DNA of 64,000 nt. Origin: Silene conica (lineage: Eukaryota; Streptophyta; Magnoliopsida; Caryophyllales; Caryophyllaceae). Positions 22,485 through 35,039 of this stretch are shown here, in pieces (position 1 is the first letter of the stretch; every line of letters begins with the position of its first letter). The notes beneath the pieces were generated by a model. The model was not told the origin of the DNA. It ran no database searches and saw only the letters and a list, made by a program, of their open reading frames with translations. Location of the stretch: assembly GCA_029255685.2 (NCBI GenBank), contig CM055313.2, positions 70,224,641 through 70,288,640 on the forward strand, given 5' to 3'. A program made the position numbers and the translations under genes.

Positions 22485-23640
22485 ATAATATATCGTTCAA
22501 GTTTTTAGAAGAATTAAATTCTAATTTTTTTGGGAAAAGTTAACATATAAGACCTAATTTGCCTAGGGTAAAGAAAAGGGTATAATATAGAAAATTAATG
22601 AAAAAATATATGTGAAAGAGTAAATTTCGTATATGAAAAAGTAATTCTGTAAAATATGACGTTTTTGTTCCTATTTAAAGAGTAATAATTAATCCATGAT
22701 CTTTTGTAGTTTTTTTGTAGTATCCCAAAATGAGTTATAAATAATTATTAAGTGGAGATAAATAGTCGGGCAGAAAAAGAAATCTCTTCTCAATGTAAAA
22801 GTCGGGATAAATCCTTTAAAGCTACTGTTTTGATATGACCGGACAACACTCGGGCTAGAATTCTAGTTGATTTTCATTTTAAGTACTCTTTGAGTGATTG
22901 TTGGTAAATCATCGACCTTAATTTGTCAAACGGATTTTATGTACAAAATTATGTAAAAAATAAGATAAAATAAAATAAAATAAAACTAAGTGTGTGTTTG
23001 ACCTAGATTTTGAAAGTGTTCTTTGGTTAAAAAACACAAATTGACCAAACCTTCATTTTCTAAAAACTAAAAGTAGTTTTTAAAAGCCCAAAAATCATCT
23101 TTTTATCTTAAAAATTGAAACAACAATTTGATACTTCTAGTTTTGAAAAACACCTTCAGAAAATTAAGCTTAAAAAACAAATTTTTTTTAACAAGTTAGA
23201 CCAAATATGCTCTAAATATCCGTCCAGTAAAAATGGAGCACATTATGAATGATGAGGTAAAAGATTGAAAATTATTATTGGAACTTTACTAGACTCTCTT
23301 TTGAAGTTTTAATAGATTTTTTAATTTTAATTTTGATAAATAATATTTTAAATCTAAAAAAATTTCAGAAAGTAATACTCTCTCCTATTCGGCATAACCA
23401 ATGAGGGAATGTACAAAAAAATAAGAAAATGAATTAAATAAAGGGAAATATTGTAGCGGGATTGAGTGGTTGGAGGGAGGGAAGATATTGTGGGCTATTG
23501 TTGTGAGATAAATATGGTGGGGTGAGATAATTAAAATAAGAATAAAACTTTACCAAAAAAAGAAAATAAGAAAGGTATTATAAATAAACGAAAAAGAAAA
23601 TAGGAAAGATTATTTTGAGCAGGAGGATTATTATTGAGCA
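22485..23640. other. AT-rich region upstream of TRB
   Basis: No gene, RNA or clear transposon seen. It contains short A-rich simple repeats (AAATAAAATAAAATAAA near 22965). Confidence 0.5.
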
Positions 23641-23826
23641 CCCTTTTACAAGGTAAGCTAAGATATGGAGTCGATTATTAGGCTGCCTAACCCAAACAAG
23701 CCAAAGTCCAAACCTATGAGGCTATGATGATGAATCACGTTTTTGAAGCTTGAACCTTTTATTCACATCACTCCATAGTTTTCTGGCGGCACAAATTGAA
23801 ACTGAAGGAAGAAGAAGAAGAAGAAG
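23641..23826 (+). promoter_or_regulatory. TRB 5' UTR / proximal promoter region
   Basis: The 186 bp before the TRB start codon end in a (GAA)n run directly abutting the ATG, common in plant 5' UTRs. No unambiguous TATA box was identified. The boundaries are arbitrary, set by the preceding repeat-free stretch. Confidence 0.4.
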
Positions 23827-26800
23827 ATGGGAAATCCGAAACAAAAGTGGACAGCAGAAGAAGAACAAGCCCTAAGAGATGGCGTTGATAAATATGGTCC
23901 TGGTAAATGGAAATGTATTCATAATGATCCTGCTTTTTCCATTGTTCTTCACTCTCGTTCCAACATCGATCTCAAGGTTTTTCTTTTTTCTTTTACTTTT
24001 CTCTCTTTTAGGTTTTTTTTTGTTGTTTTTTTAGTGAAATTTAGGGTTTTAGTTGACTTAGGCCTTTTTCTTTCCGGCTTAATTTCAGCTCCTTCCAATT
24101 TTTCTTGGTAGTATTTAGTTAAGTTTTATTTACGTTCAATCACTTACGTATTAATATATTCACAAAATTGACTTTTAATTCAATTAAATTCACTTCACCT
24201 CGGTTCCAATCAATTTAGTTCAATTAAGCTCTACTCCAATTAATTCAATTGAGCTCGTTTCAGCCGAAAAGAAGAAGGCCTTAATCTAAAATCAATTAAG
24301 AATTCAGGGTTTTTGTCACAAGTTAAAATTTCGGTTAAAGGTGAATTCTTTGGTATGGATGAAATTCTATTGAATGGCCAAAGAGGATATTTTTGTTTGA
24401 TGGAAGAAGGGTTATAATGAGTTTTGTTAATACTCCCTCCCGTTCAACTACTCCTTTTGTCCCGATCAATTATTTACCTTGTTTTTGGCATAGAGGCGAA
24501 GAATAGAGAAAGGGGAGAAAGCAACTTGCACTTTTGATGGAGGAGAAAGTGAGAAACGGAAACATAACAAAAATGAGTGAGACGCTAAATAAAGAAAACA
24601 TAGAGTTTGACGAGGACACTAGGATGCGTTCTTTACTTGCTCTCACAAAATAATGAAAACGTTAACAACTATTGCTTCCATAACAATCGTTTGTTTACCT
24701 TTTTTAGTTCTTTGTAAGGGTTATTTTAATCAAATTTAAACAAATGATTAGGACCGATGTAGTTGAATGGGAGGGAGTGCTATTTTGTGAAGCAATGTGG
24801 ATTCAACTTCAACTTTATGTAATTGGACATTAGCATGCAAGCAGAATCACGAAATATTCTGAAGTGTGTGGATAAAGTTTTTGGAATCAGTTGGTTTTGG
24901 ATCCCAAAAATGCATGCTTGAGCGGGTCACACATATATTAGCTTTGAAGTAACTAAAGTGGTTTTCTTTTGGGTTTATCAAATCATTGAACTTTTGTTGT
25001 GCATATATATAAGATGTGCGATCATGAGTTTTAGCTTGAAACCACTAATTAAACCGTTTAGTAGTCTTAATTGTGCAATCAAGACACATTGCCATTTGGT
25101 CCCGTGGACCCTGTGTTGCCTGCATTTTAGTTTGCGTATCGCATCATATACTCTCAAGTGCGCTCATATGATCTCATTACGTGATATTATGGCCCTCTTG
25201 GACAGTTTTCAATCAATTTTGTCATCGTGGGAAACTAGTTTTGCGGTTCTTAAAAGCATGCCCATGTTTCTCGTATCCCTATTTTGATGAAATTTCTCTT
25301 GATCTAAGAAAATAATATTTATTTCAATAATTATGATTTTTGTCGACATATTTTTCTTCTATCAATGAAACGTGTCAGCTCCACCGGTTTTTTAGAATTC
25401 AATTTGCATATAGAACAAGGACAACAATGTTGCCTCAATGCCTCCTTTCATCTTAGATGAAAAGTGACAAGCAAAACTCGATAGGATGGTTTACAAGTTT
25501 TTAAATCCAGTCTACGGTTGCAAGCTCTCTAATGCTGCATAAAAAAAATTAAAAGAGAAATAGAATGGGACTCCTGTCTTGTAGTAATTTGGTTATATAG
25601 ATGAATTTTTTGGTTCAAAGTTAAGTTCTAGCAACAAGGTGCTTTCTAAAGTTTTTGTTTTTTTGTTTTTTTTGTATTGATCTCAATTATGAGTGGATTC
25701 TTTCTTATCACTCTAATTACAAACATTGCTATTTCAGCTTTCAGACCTAGTTTATCATTGTTTGGCCGTCTATTATGCCCAAGACTAGCATGCTACCTTG
25801 AAGTGTATTTACATAGATGACTTCTACTTTATGATATTGACATCTGGCCATAGGTTATTCAACTTCCACTAAGCTTCCTACTACCACAAAACTACCACAG
25901 CACTAGTCTACCACTTACGTCAGAGGGGTCAGAGCTAAACGGCCTTGTCTTTTTGAAGGCTATCTCTAGATAACCCCTGATGAATATTGCATCAACTTTG
26001 CAATAGTTACGCTGTTTCATTTGGTTGTATACGTCTCCCCTCATATATTTAAAAAGTATGCAACCAAATGGAATAGAGGAAGTATGTCACATTATATAAG
26101 AAGTGGGGAGTGCAGAGAACTTATTGTGCCATTTTGACTTAGTTTTTAATACTCAATTCAAAAGTGCAAGGGTAAAAAACTTTTAATCTCGTATGCTATA
26201 GCCTTAGCTGCTTCGTGCTCCTTTCATAACTCTCTGAAGTCTGTTCCGCCATAGCCTGATAAGTTTTCATTGCAGGCTATTGAGAGTATTTGTTGATGCT
26301 GTACCATATTTTTGTAATAAGAAGTTTAAATTAGTTATTAGTTATGTCCAATGTGCTTGTGTGTTTTTATTACATTTAGTTCTGGCTGTTCATTTTATCA
26401 TGTTAATTACACAGGATAAATGGCGGAACTTGAGCGCTGCTGCTCAAGGCCTTACTACCAGATCAAGGACTCCAAGGCCAAGACTCCCTCAAGATGCTCC
26501 TCCTCCTGCTGCTGCTGCTACTACTGCTACTGCTGCGACTGCGGCTGCTCCTATTCCTGCTCCTCCCGTTAATGTTCAGCCTCCTCCTGTCGTTCCCATT
26601 GTACCCAAACCAGCAACCAACCATGTTAAGGAAGAACCTGTTAAGGATATTCCTGATGTTAAAACTGGTCCAAGGTATCGTTAAATATCATGAATGTATC
26701 CTTTGCTAATTACGAAGTAATGTGGCAGTAAAAAAAATTTCACGTGGATTTGATATGAGTTGATGTATTGGACAGTATCTTGTCAGCTTAGTGCCACTTG

Positions 26801-27791
26801 ATATGACTTAGTGTTATTAAATTACAGAACTATGAAATGCTTGAATTGTAGAAGTTTAGAACTTAGGGACAGGTGTGTTCAACGCAGAAAACTTAAGAAC
26901 CGAAGCACCATATTTGGCCTCTGTTTGGTAAAGCTTTCACGGCTGAATGCGTTGACCTCTCAGTTAGTCCAAGTAACCCTTTTCTGTGGTTTTTCTGTTC
27001 TCATTTTTGTTTCTGTGAAACATTATAATATCTAATTAAGGATTGAGGAAGGGTTGATTGGCCAACAAGAATATAATGTTGGTTCAATAGGTCATAAGGT
27101 CAAATTAACTTTTTGAAAGGTTGCATCTTTTATGAAACAAGAATATTTTCCTTCTCTCCCAAAAAATTGTTCAGCTGAATAATAAGGCATTCACCTACTT
27201 TTCTAATCTTTGACACCTTCTGGTTTTCAGACTTTGGGGCTTGGTGCACTTTTTGAACTTGTCTAAGGTCTCTTCTAAGTATCAGATATGCTCAGTGTTT
27301 TGGCTGTCACTTTCTATATCGTGATGTATCTCTCTTACTAATATTTGCACTGGTGGAATAAGTTTGGTACCTTGGTGGACAAAGATGAATGCATTAATTC
27401 TTGGAAGCTGAGAGTAATCCCGTCAGTGCGTGTGACCAATGCCTTGAGCATGACCAACCGTTACCTTTGTGAAGAGAAGTAACCTGATTGGCATTTGTGT
27501 CTTTAGGTTTATGGGGATAGACCATGGTATAAATTAGATGATTACTACGGACCACTTTGTTGTGAATGTGTCATTTGATGCCTATGTTAGATAATGGACT
27601 TTCATTTTGTAGTTATTAGGATAAGAAAAAAGCCATGCAACATTTTAGTTATTATCTTCAGCAGTCTGATTGTTACTTCTGTGATAGGGTCAGTGACACT
27701 GCTGCTTTGATCTTTGAAGCCCTTTCGACTACCAAAGAGCCAAATGGTTTGGATGCTGGCCAGATTTACAGCTATGTGGAGGTCTGAGCAG

Positions 27792-27823
<32 letters not shown>

Positions 27824-30821
27824 TTTCTTCATAGGCCATCTTGTTTGTAAACGTGGGACCACAGATCTGATATCATTACTGATTTGAGGCTTATGGGTAT
27901 AATAAATAGTTAAGACTGAAAGTAATGTTTGTTTTGCTGCTAGCTTAATAGCTCCTTGTTTGATTGGCTGCATACACTAAGCACACAACACTCTTAAAAG
28001 TCTTTGGAGTATTCTTCTATGGGTCTGGCACTCTGGTGTGTGCCTGGCTGCGGGAATTCTTCTTGCTGGTTTTTCTGCATAACCACACACAAAAGACACT
28101 TATCCAGAGAATGGAAATCAAACTTGCTCAATCTGATAGCCTTCCAGATCATATGAGCTATAAACTCAGCCCACGAGACATCAAAGAATATTCTTGTTAC
28201 AATTTTGCTAACAAGCAAATATCCTAATGCTTACTCTGTACATATTAACACTAAGAGCTTGCTTGGGATGAGAGTAATTATTAAGGGGTAATGAGAGCTA
28301 AAATAAGAAGAAATGGGAGGACATTGGTGATTTGTGGTGGTTGTCGAGGGGGTAAAGAGGGGGTAAAGAGGGGGTGAGGGAGGAATTATTACCTCCTTAT
28401 GGAAGTAATACATTACTTGAGGGGACAGGTGGGTAATAATTACTCCCCTTAATCAAGGGTCTTTTACACCATTTTCCCCCATTTTTATCTATTTCTATCT
28501 TCAATCCTCATCCCTTCCCTCCATTTTTTAGTTCATTTTGGCTCTCATTACCCCTTAATAATTACTCTCATACCAAGCAAGCCCTAAGTAGGAATGCTCA
28601 TAAAACTGCCAACAAAGATTCAGTGCTTATGTTCTTGCCTAATGCAATATACGATAGCAAACACTGCTCAGTGGTCCGTAGTATTGTGGCTAAATGTGCG
28701 GCTCCTCACACTATTCCATCTACCCTTGATAATCTTGTAAATTTAAAGCTCATGAATTATTTAGATTATCTAGCTGATGTTTTATGATGTGTACTTTTGG
28801 TTGAATTTTTAATATTAATTGTCATGAGCAAAATAATGTTCATAAATTTTATCATTGAATTATGTAGCAAAGGATTCCAGGTGAATTGACACAAAATTCT
28901 AGGAAACTGTTGGGAGCAAGGCTTAGAAGACTTGCTATGCAAGATAAACTTGAGAGGGTAAAGTGTCCTTTTTTGCATCTTGCATATTGTATATACTTTC
29001 TTTGTTCCATTGATTGAATATATTTTTCGTTTTGGGCCGTGCCATTTGATTATACACATATTTGTTGATAAATTTTGACTTCATTAAAAAAAAGTTGCTT
29101 TAGGTTTTAGTTTTTTTTTTCATAAAAAAATGGAGTTTAAACGAGAATAATAAGCAAAATGGTGTTGGATGATTCTTATATAGCAAAATGGGGGTTCAAT
29201 AAAAACACGTCATCACGCTGTTGTGTGTTTCAGAAATGAAACGCCATCCCCCATGGCATGTTTCAGCTTTCGCATGTTTTGACTGAAAGTCTGAAACACG
29301 GCATGAGGGATGGCGTGTTTCAGGCACACAAAGTGGCTTTTTTCCTGAACCCATGTCGCTAAATAAGTTTCATCAACCCCATTTTGATGACTACTTTATT
29401 TTAAACCCCAGTTTATATTAAAGAGAAAAGATTCCATAGAAGACCACATTACACTTGACACACTTTTGATTTCTACCGCCAAATACTGTCATAATGGGGC
29501 CATCTTACTAATTTACATAAAGCTCATCCATGAAAATCCAACCCATCCTCCACCGTACATTGACCACCTCCACCAACCAACCCAGCCACTTCACCGTGTC
29601 TACCCGCCAATGTCCTTTCCACTTAATGCCACTGGCAAGTAGTGCCGACCATCACCATTGATATGCCCTACCATCGGTCCTGGGAAGCCTTGCAATTCTA
29701 CCAACAAAGCAACCCTCTGACCCAACCACCACTTTGCCGCCTTCCACTCCAATCCACCTGCAGGCTGCAGCCCACTTTTTCAACCTCAGTCTCCTGAAAT
29801 TAAATTAAATTTCATCCCACTGAAAATTAAATTTTAGATCTACTGAAATTATGAAAAATGTGAAAACTTATAAGTGTTATAACATAGTCGACCACATTGT
29901 AATATTTGGTTCATGGCTCGTTTTTTTGGTTGCAAAACATGTTGGAGACTACTTCGAGGTGACAGGACCTATGGTGGCTGGGTTGGGGGTTGCAACGTTG
30001 GTTGGTTAGTTGGGGCTTGAGGAGGAGGTTGGTGAAGGATGATATGAGAGAAGGACGGTGCCTGGTGATTGGAGTGGGTTTTGTGCCAAAATGATGGTAA
30101 GAGGTGGGTGGTGTGTAGCTGTCCGTGTAGGTGGTGCTGTTGCCAAAATGGTGTTGAGATTGATGCATTAGTGCATTGGTGGTGATGGTGGTGGGTGGAG
30201 AATAAATTATTAGAGGTGGGTGCTGACTGCTGAGAGATGCGAGAGGGGGTAAATACAAGGGTTTAAGGGTAATTTACCTATGAAAATGCATGATACCCCA
30301 CTTGTTTTTCTCCACCTAAATATCGATGCATAAAAAACAAGCATATTATGTAAAAAACGCGTCAAAATGTCTATCTTTTACCCCACGAAGGGGTTATTAG
30401 CAACCTTTATTTAGCGTAGTTAAGTTAACTGTGATGGTAGTAGATATATAGGGTGATTATTTTCAAGGCTGTCACAAAATAAACCTTGATATGGTAAGAG
30501 TATGTAAAATCTACAATGTATAATTTGCAGATAGAGAACTGCTACAGGTTAAAGAAAAATCCGATGGTTGAGACTAACGCAAGTAACCGAAAAGATATTC
30601 GGCCCAGGCAGATAATGATTCCTGCCCAGGTGAAGATTAACGAATCATTAGAAGAAGCAGCTAAAACGGCAGCTTACAAGGTTGCTGAAGCCGAAGAGAA
30701 GACTTACTTTGCAGCTTTATCTGTCAGGGAAGCTGAGAGACTATCAAAGTTGCAGGAGGAATCGGATGCAATGTTGCAACTGGCACAAGAGATCTATGAT
30801 ACATGTAAAATTTATGATTAG
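23827..30821 (+). CDS. TRB / single-MYB-histone telomere-repeat-binding protein
   Basis: Predicted 294 aa from exons 23827-23976, 26415-26674, 27688-27781, 28868-28957 and 30531-30821. All have GT-AG borders and phases that join cleanly. Residues 5-60 form a single Myb/telobox domain ending in the diagnostic LKDKWRN (49-55), which spans the first exon junction. A Pro/Ala-rich linker follows (about 75-125). Residues 138-205 match the H1/H5 globular domain (LIFEAL...EPNG..., then [11 protein letters not shown]). Residues about 235-285 are an Ala/Glu/Lys-rich coiled coil ending at the stop. In the family, TRB proteins bind telomeric repeats and telobox promoters in the nucleus and recruit Polycomb and other chromatin complexes. 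The [13 protein letters not shown] start and the H1 domain look closer to TRB4/5 or SMH types than to TRB1, which is inference. The introns hold several MITEs, but the coding exons are intact. Confidence 0.93.
24061..24280. mobile_element. Tourist/Harbinger-like MITE, family member 2 (TRB intron 1)
   Basis: Ends GGCCTTTTTCTTTCCGGCT and reverse-complemented GGCCTTCTTCTTTTCGGCT are flanked by TTA on both sides. The interior is homologous to 21775-21997, 2.3 kb upstream. It sits in intron 1, about 85 bp past the first splice donor. Confidence 0.85.
24433..24777. mobile_element. Stowaway-type MITE (TRB intron 1)
   Basis: CTCCCTCCCGTTCAACTAC at the left pairs with GTAGTTGAATGGGAGGGAG at the right. 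The left flank is TA; the right flank is TG, a likely decayed TA. Non-coding. Confidence 0.85.
27792..27818 (+). repeat. 27-bp poly(T) tract in TRB intron 3
   Basis: An uninterrupted T run starting 10 bp after the exon 3 splice donor (27781/27782). Likely length-variable. A U-rich tract just downstream of a donor can enhance its use in plants; this is inference. Confidence 0.9.
28255..28584. mobile_element. Tourist/Harbinger-like MITE with ~45-bp TIRs (TRB intron 3)
   Basis: GAGCTTGCTTGGGATGAGAG inward to TAATGAGAGC matches the reverse complement of the right end (GGGCTTGCTTGGTATGAGAG) over about 45 bp. TAA flanks both sides (28252-28254, 28585-28587), typical of PIF/Harbinger MITEs. The high TIR identity suggests a recent insertion. 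Confidence 0.9.
29131..29411. mobile_element. Long inverted-repeat element in TRB intron 4
   Basis: The two halves are imperfect reverse complements. The outer arms are GGAGTTTAAA...CAAAATGGxGTT and its counterpart ending TTTAAACCCCAG. The inner arms GTTTCAG...CGCCATCCC (29228-29273) pair with GGGATGGCGTGTTTCAG (about 29308-29324). Folded RNA would be a hairpin of more than 100 bp. No clean TSD was found. The CGCCAT/ATGGCG theme also appears near 50230-50490. Confidence 0.65.
29412..30430 (+). other. TRB intron 4 remainder, nothing recognised
   Basis: Contains a CCACC-rich part (29540-29760) and a G-rich counterpart (29940-30245), suggesting a heavily decayed inverted element. I could not define ends or a TSD. 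The minus-strand open frame at 29911-30258 is low complexity and not supported as a gene. Confidence 0.4.
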
Positions 30822-31512
30822 CAGGCTCTTCATTTATCTGTTTCCTTGCTTTTGTCGTTGTTTGTACCTGGCAAACTCGTCATTTGTGTCAAATCATTAG
30901 AAGCTCGAGTCACTGTGGGTTCACCGTTATCAGGTCGGTTTGGGCACTAGTCAATGCATAGTGTCAGGTCTAGTGGGTCATTTACAGCTTGAGCTGTTCT
31001 TTTCATCTTTTGATTGGGTCAATTTTGGTAGGTCTATCTCGACTCATCCACATCAATGTTTGTTGACAGGGCACAACAATGAAGTCGTCGTTGCGTGAGT
31101 ACAAATAGGGTGGTACTGATTTCCGAACCATTGCATTGCAACTACGTTGTGGAGGTTTTGAAAGTTACCATTGACGGCGTATATTGAGGCAGTATCGGCC
31201 ACATTTAGGGTGCAATGGCAAAGATTAGGGCATGACAAGTAATGTTTAGCACCTGGTTCTGAACTACATTGGCCACACCATGTATAGAAGAAAACTCAGT
31301 TTGCTAATTTTCCAGAAGTTTAGCTTCTGATTTCCGGAACTTTTTGTAGTAATTATTTAATAATGCTACTTTTAATTGATGGAATGTAGAAGTTGGGTCT
31401 TTTATTAAAATGGTCATTTTTAATCAAGTATTTCTCAGACTAACCATTTTCGAAATTTAATTCTCATATTAACCATCGTCCATCGGTATGGTTTCAACTT
31501 TTAACAATGTAA
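30822..31512 (+). other. TRB 3' flank
   Basis: Presumed 3' UTR and downstream sequence of TRB. No clear polyadenylation signal or second gene was resolved. It ends at the left boundary of the Helitron stack. Confidence 0.45.
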
Positions 31513-32981
31513 CTAGTTTTTGTGCCCGTGCAAATGCATGAGATAATTTTGGTATTTTAATACTTATTTTATTGTTTTTGTTGCCATTTTTGTGCGTTGT
31601 AAAAGTTTTGATCCTATTTTTATCGGGCAAAGAAACAAAATGGTGGACATGTCTATTTCTTAATACATAACTTATTCTAGGGAAAAAAACATGTGAATTG
31701 ATGTAAACCTGTAAAATCCCCACATGAATGCATATTAATAATATTTTATCATTGAATTTTACATGCATATTGTCTTTAATCTATTAGACACAATATGAAT
31801 AATACCTAGAAGCGCTGTTTTATTTTCGTCTTAATAATCAGGCCAAAAATTAGATTTTTATTTTCTTAAATACAATGTAGTTTTATAGACTTTTTTAGCA
31901 AATACATATACAAAAGCGTGTCTCAACATCCTCTTTTTATACCTTACCGATTCAATGTTGACTCACATTAATATATTTATAATCTAATTTGTAACCACTA
32001 ACTCTCGCATTAATTTCAACAATTTATTTAGGGGAAGAAGAAAAGTTCTGTGAATGAGAGGGAAATAAAAAATTATCATAACAAAATTACAAAGTATAAT
32101 AGCAGTGATTAAGAAACATACTATTAAATAAAATAAATATATTTTAAATAGCTATGGTAGATTAATAACCAAAGTTGTGAATGAAAAATTAGAGGTTGTT
32201 ATTAATTTATTTTGTGTTTGCAATTAATAATTTTTTATATTTTTTGTACTTATAAGCATATGACTCATAGCATTTGAAATGAATATTACATGACACGTGA
32301 CTTAATTAGTGAGGTATCTTGCTTTTTTTATAATATTGTAACGGAATTACATAACACCACGTGTATAATTAATTTTTGCTCGCATAAATTTCAACAATTT
32401 ATTTGAGGGAGGAAGCAAGATTTTGTGAAAGTAGACAAAAAATTATGATAATATAAGTATAAAATAGTGAGAGAAAAAAAAATAAGAGAAAAAAGTAAGG
32501 TGTAGAACTTTATAAATGGATTTGTCAATTATTAGTAGCGGAAAATTAGCAAAACTAACTACACATTTTTGAAATGGCATAATCATTAGAGTGTAAAACA
32601 TATATGATATTATATGATATGTGATGATATGATATGATTCAAACATATTTTGTAAGATTTAAGCATATTTGTATCTCTTCATTCATCCAATTTAACAATC
32701 ATAATAATAATATATACTATCATAATCCATAAGAACTATTAATTTTGTTGATTCATGAGAAAATAAAATATAAACATATTAAAAATAAAAATAAAAATAA
32801 AAATCTCGAAAAATATATATTGTGAGTGCTAAAAGAATATATTTGGTGGGGAAAAATTATTTAAAGTTTTGAAAGTATTAAAAATTCAAAGGAGAATGAG
32901 CATTGTGTTAAGTGAAACACACTGCAATACAATTTTAAAAAATTATCAAATAATAAATTAAGGGTTATGATATATAATATA

Positions 32982-33515
32982 GGATAATTTCTGAGAAACT
33001 ACCTTACATTTATGTCCATTTGTGAACAACTACCTTACTTTTTTTTTTGTTCAAACTCCCTTTTATTTTAATTTTTTGTTAAAAACTACCTAAAAAAAAG
33101 TTCTGAGGTCAATTTCTATTTATGAGTTGGATTTCACACGTGTGAGTTCTCTAAATTTACATTCTTATTCACGAATAGCATAGAGTTCATACGATTTAGC
33201 CCATGTTCATCATCCGAACCAATTATTCCACATGCTTAAAGAAAGAAATTGAAGCTAATGACAAGAATTCTCTTTCGTTTAGAACTTTAGATAAGAAGGA
33301 TAAGTTTGAATATCAAGTTTAACGAAAAAATAAGAATGAAAATTTAGAGAACTCACGCATGTGAAACCAATAATAAATAGAAATTGGCCTCAAAACTTTT
33401 TTTAGGAAGTTTTTAACAAAAAATTAAAATGAAAGGTAGTTTTTAACAAAAAAAAAAAGTAAGGTAGTTGTTCACAAATGGACATAAATATAAGGTAGTT
33501 TCTCACAAATTATCC
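32982..33515. mobile_element. Mutator-like MITE with ~190-bp TIRs
   Basis: A perfect 9-bp duplication TATAATATA (32973-32981 and 33516-33524) flanks a 534-bp palindromic element. The arms start GGATAATTTCTGAGAAACTACC and are inverted copies for about 190 bp, including a CTACCTTAC motif, a GTCCATTTGTGAACAAC motif and TTTCTATTTATxxxTTGG. A 9-bp TSD with long TIRs is the Mutator signature. It is nested in Helitron A. Confidence 0.93.
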
Positions 33516-34573
33516 TATAATATAACATGTCACCACATAATAAATATTATACTATCATTTTATAATGCACGTGCAATAATAATAAAGGAAAACCCGACAA
33601 AAAAAAGAGTATTCAAACCAAAAGAAAAGTCGAAAGAAGATCTATTACCATTATTTTTGAATTTCATGTAATGTTATTGATAGGTAGTATATCAACCTCC
33701 TGCATCTCCTGCAATTTGAATACCAACACAAAATATTAATTAAATTAGTTTTTAATTCTAACTATTAATTCATAACATAAAAACGATAAAAAAATGAAAC
33801 AATTCATTTTTTTTATGTATACTTTGCCTATCAACTTTCTAAATAAAAATAAAAATTAGGATGAGTGTGATAGTTATATAAGATCATTTTTGTAATTAAT
33901 TCTCGCATTATATCAACAAATTATTTAGGAGAAGAAGAAAAGTTGTTAAAGAAAAGCTATAAAAATTATGATAACATTACTATAAAGTATAATAATGGTG
34001 ATCACAAACATACTATTAAATAAAAGAAGTATATGTTAAAAAGATAATGATAGATTAATAATAAACAAAGTTGTGAGTGTAAACTAAAAAATTTGTATTA
34101 ATTATTTTTTGGGTTTGCAAATAATAATTTTATATTTTTTGTACTTGTAAGCATATGACCCATAATAATTGGAGATGAATTATATGACACGTGAATTAAT
34201 GAGGTGTTTAGTCTTTTTTTATATAATACTAGGTTTCTTGCCCGTGCGTTGCACGGATATTGAAATAACTTGCAATTATAGTGTTTTGTATTACTTATTT
34301 TAATTGTAAAACATTAATTATGCGTTTACTGTTTGATATACTATTCTTTTATATTTCAATTAGTTAATTACTTATGTCTTGTCAATATTGGGAAAAGTAG
34401 AGATTTTTTTATTTAGTTGACAAATGAGATATGAGAGAAATAGTGAAAGAATGAAAAGTTTCAAACAATACAACTGAAATGATATAATGGAATTAAGTAT
34501 GTTACAATCATTTTCATCATGAAAAAAAATAACTCAATTAAAAGTTAATGATATAATATTGACATAACATATA

Positions 34574-34840
34574 CTCCCTCCATTCTTATCCAACATTCCA
34601 TTTGTGTACAATTTAATCCAATGTTTTCTTTTCATACTTGGTAAAATAATTGACATAAATATATTCTTATATTTCTTATATTTACAATGATACAATTGCA
34701 ACTAAAACTTCACATTACAACATTCTTTTATACACCCCTAAATATTTTCTAAGAACACCGACACAAAATACACTATAAAGTCATTCCACATTAAAATTTA
34801 GTCTCCTACTAAAGGGAGTTTTCGATTGGATTGAAGGGAG
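34574..34840. mobile_element. Stowaway-type MITE in Helitron B
   Basis: CTCCCTCCATTCTTATCC at the left and GGATTGAAGGGAG at the right are imperfect inverted repeats. TA flanks both sides (34572-34573, 34841-34842). Confidence 0.8.
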
Positions 34841-35039
34841 TATAACCTTTGATTGTTTAGTTTTGTATCTAACAAAGAAATAAAATTGAGTTTATACACA
34901 CGATATTTACTTAAACGTTTTTAGCTTATATTTATACTAATTGTCGATTCTTATTTTCATATTATACACTTTTTCAAATAAAATTTATTTATTTACCTTC
35001 TCCAATCAATCAATATGTCACGTTATCCAATTTTTTTTC

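Noticed and set aside
30516..30900. Start codon at 30516 as a separate small gene
   Set aside because: The AG acceptor at 30529-30530 and continuous protein similarity show it is the last exon of TRB.
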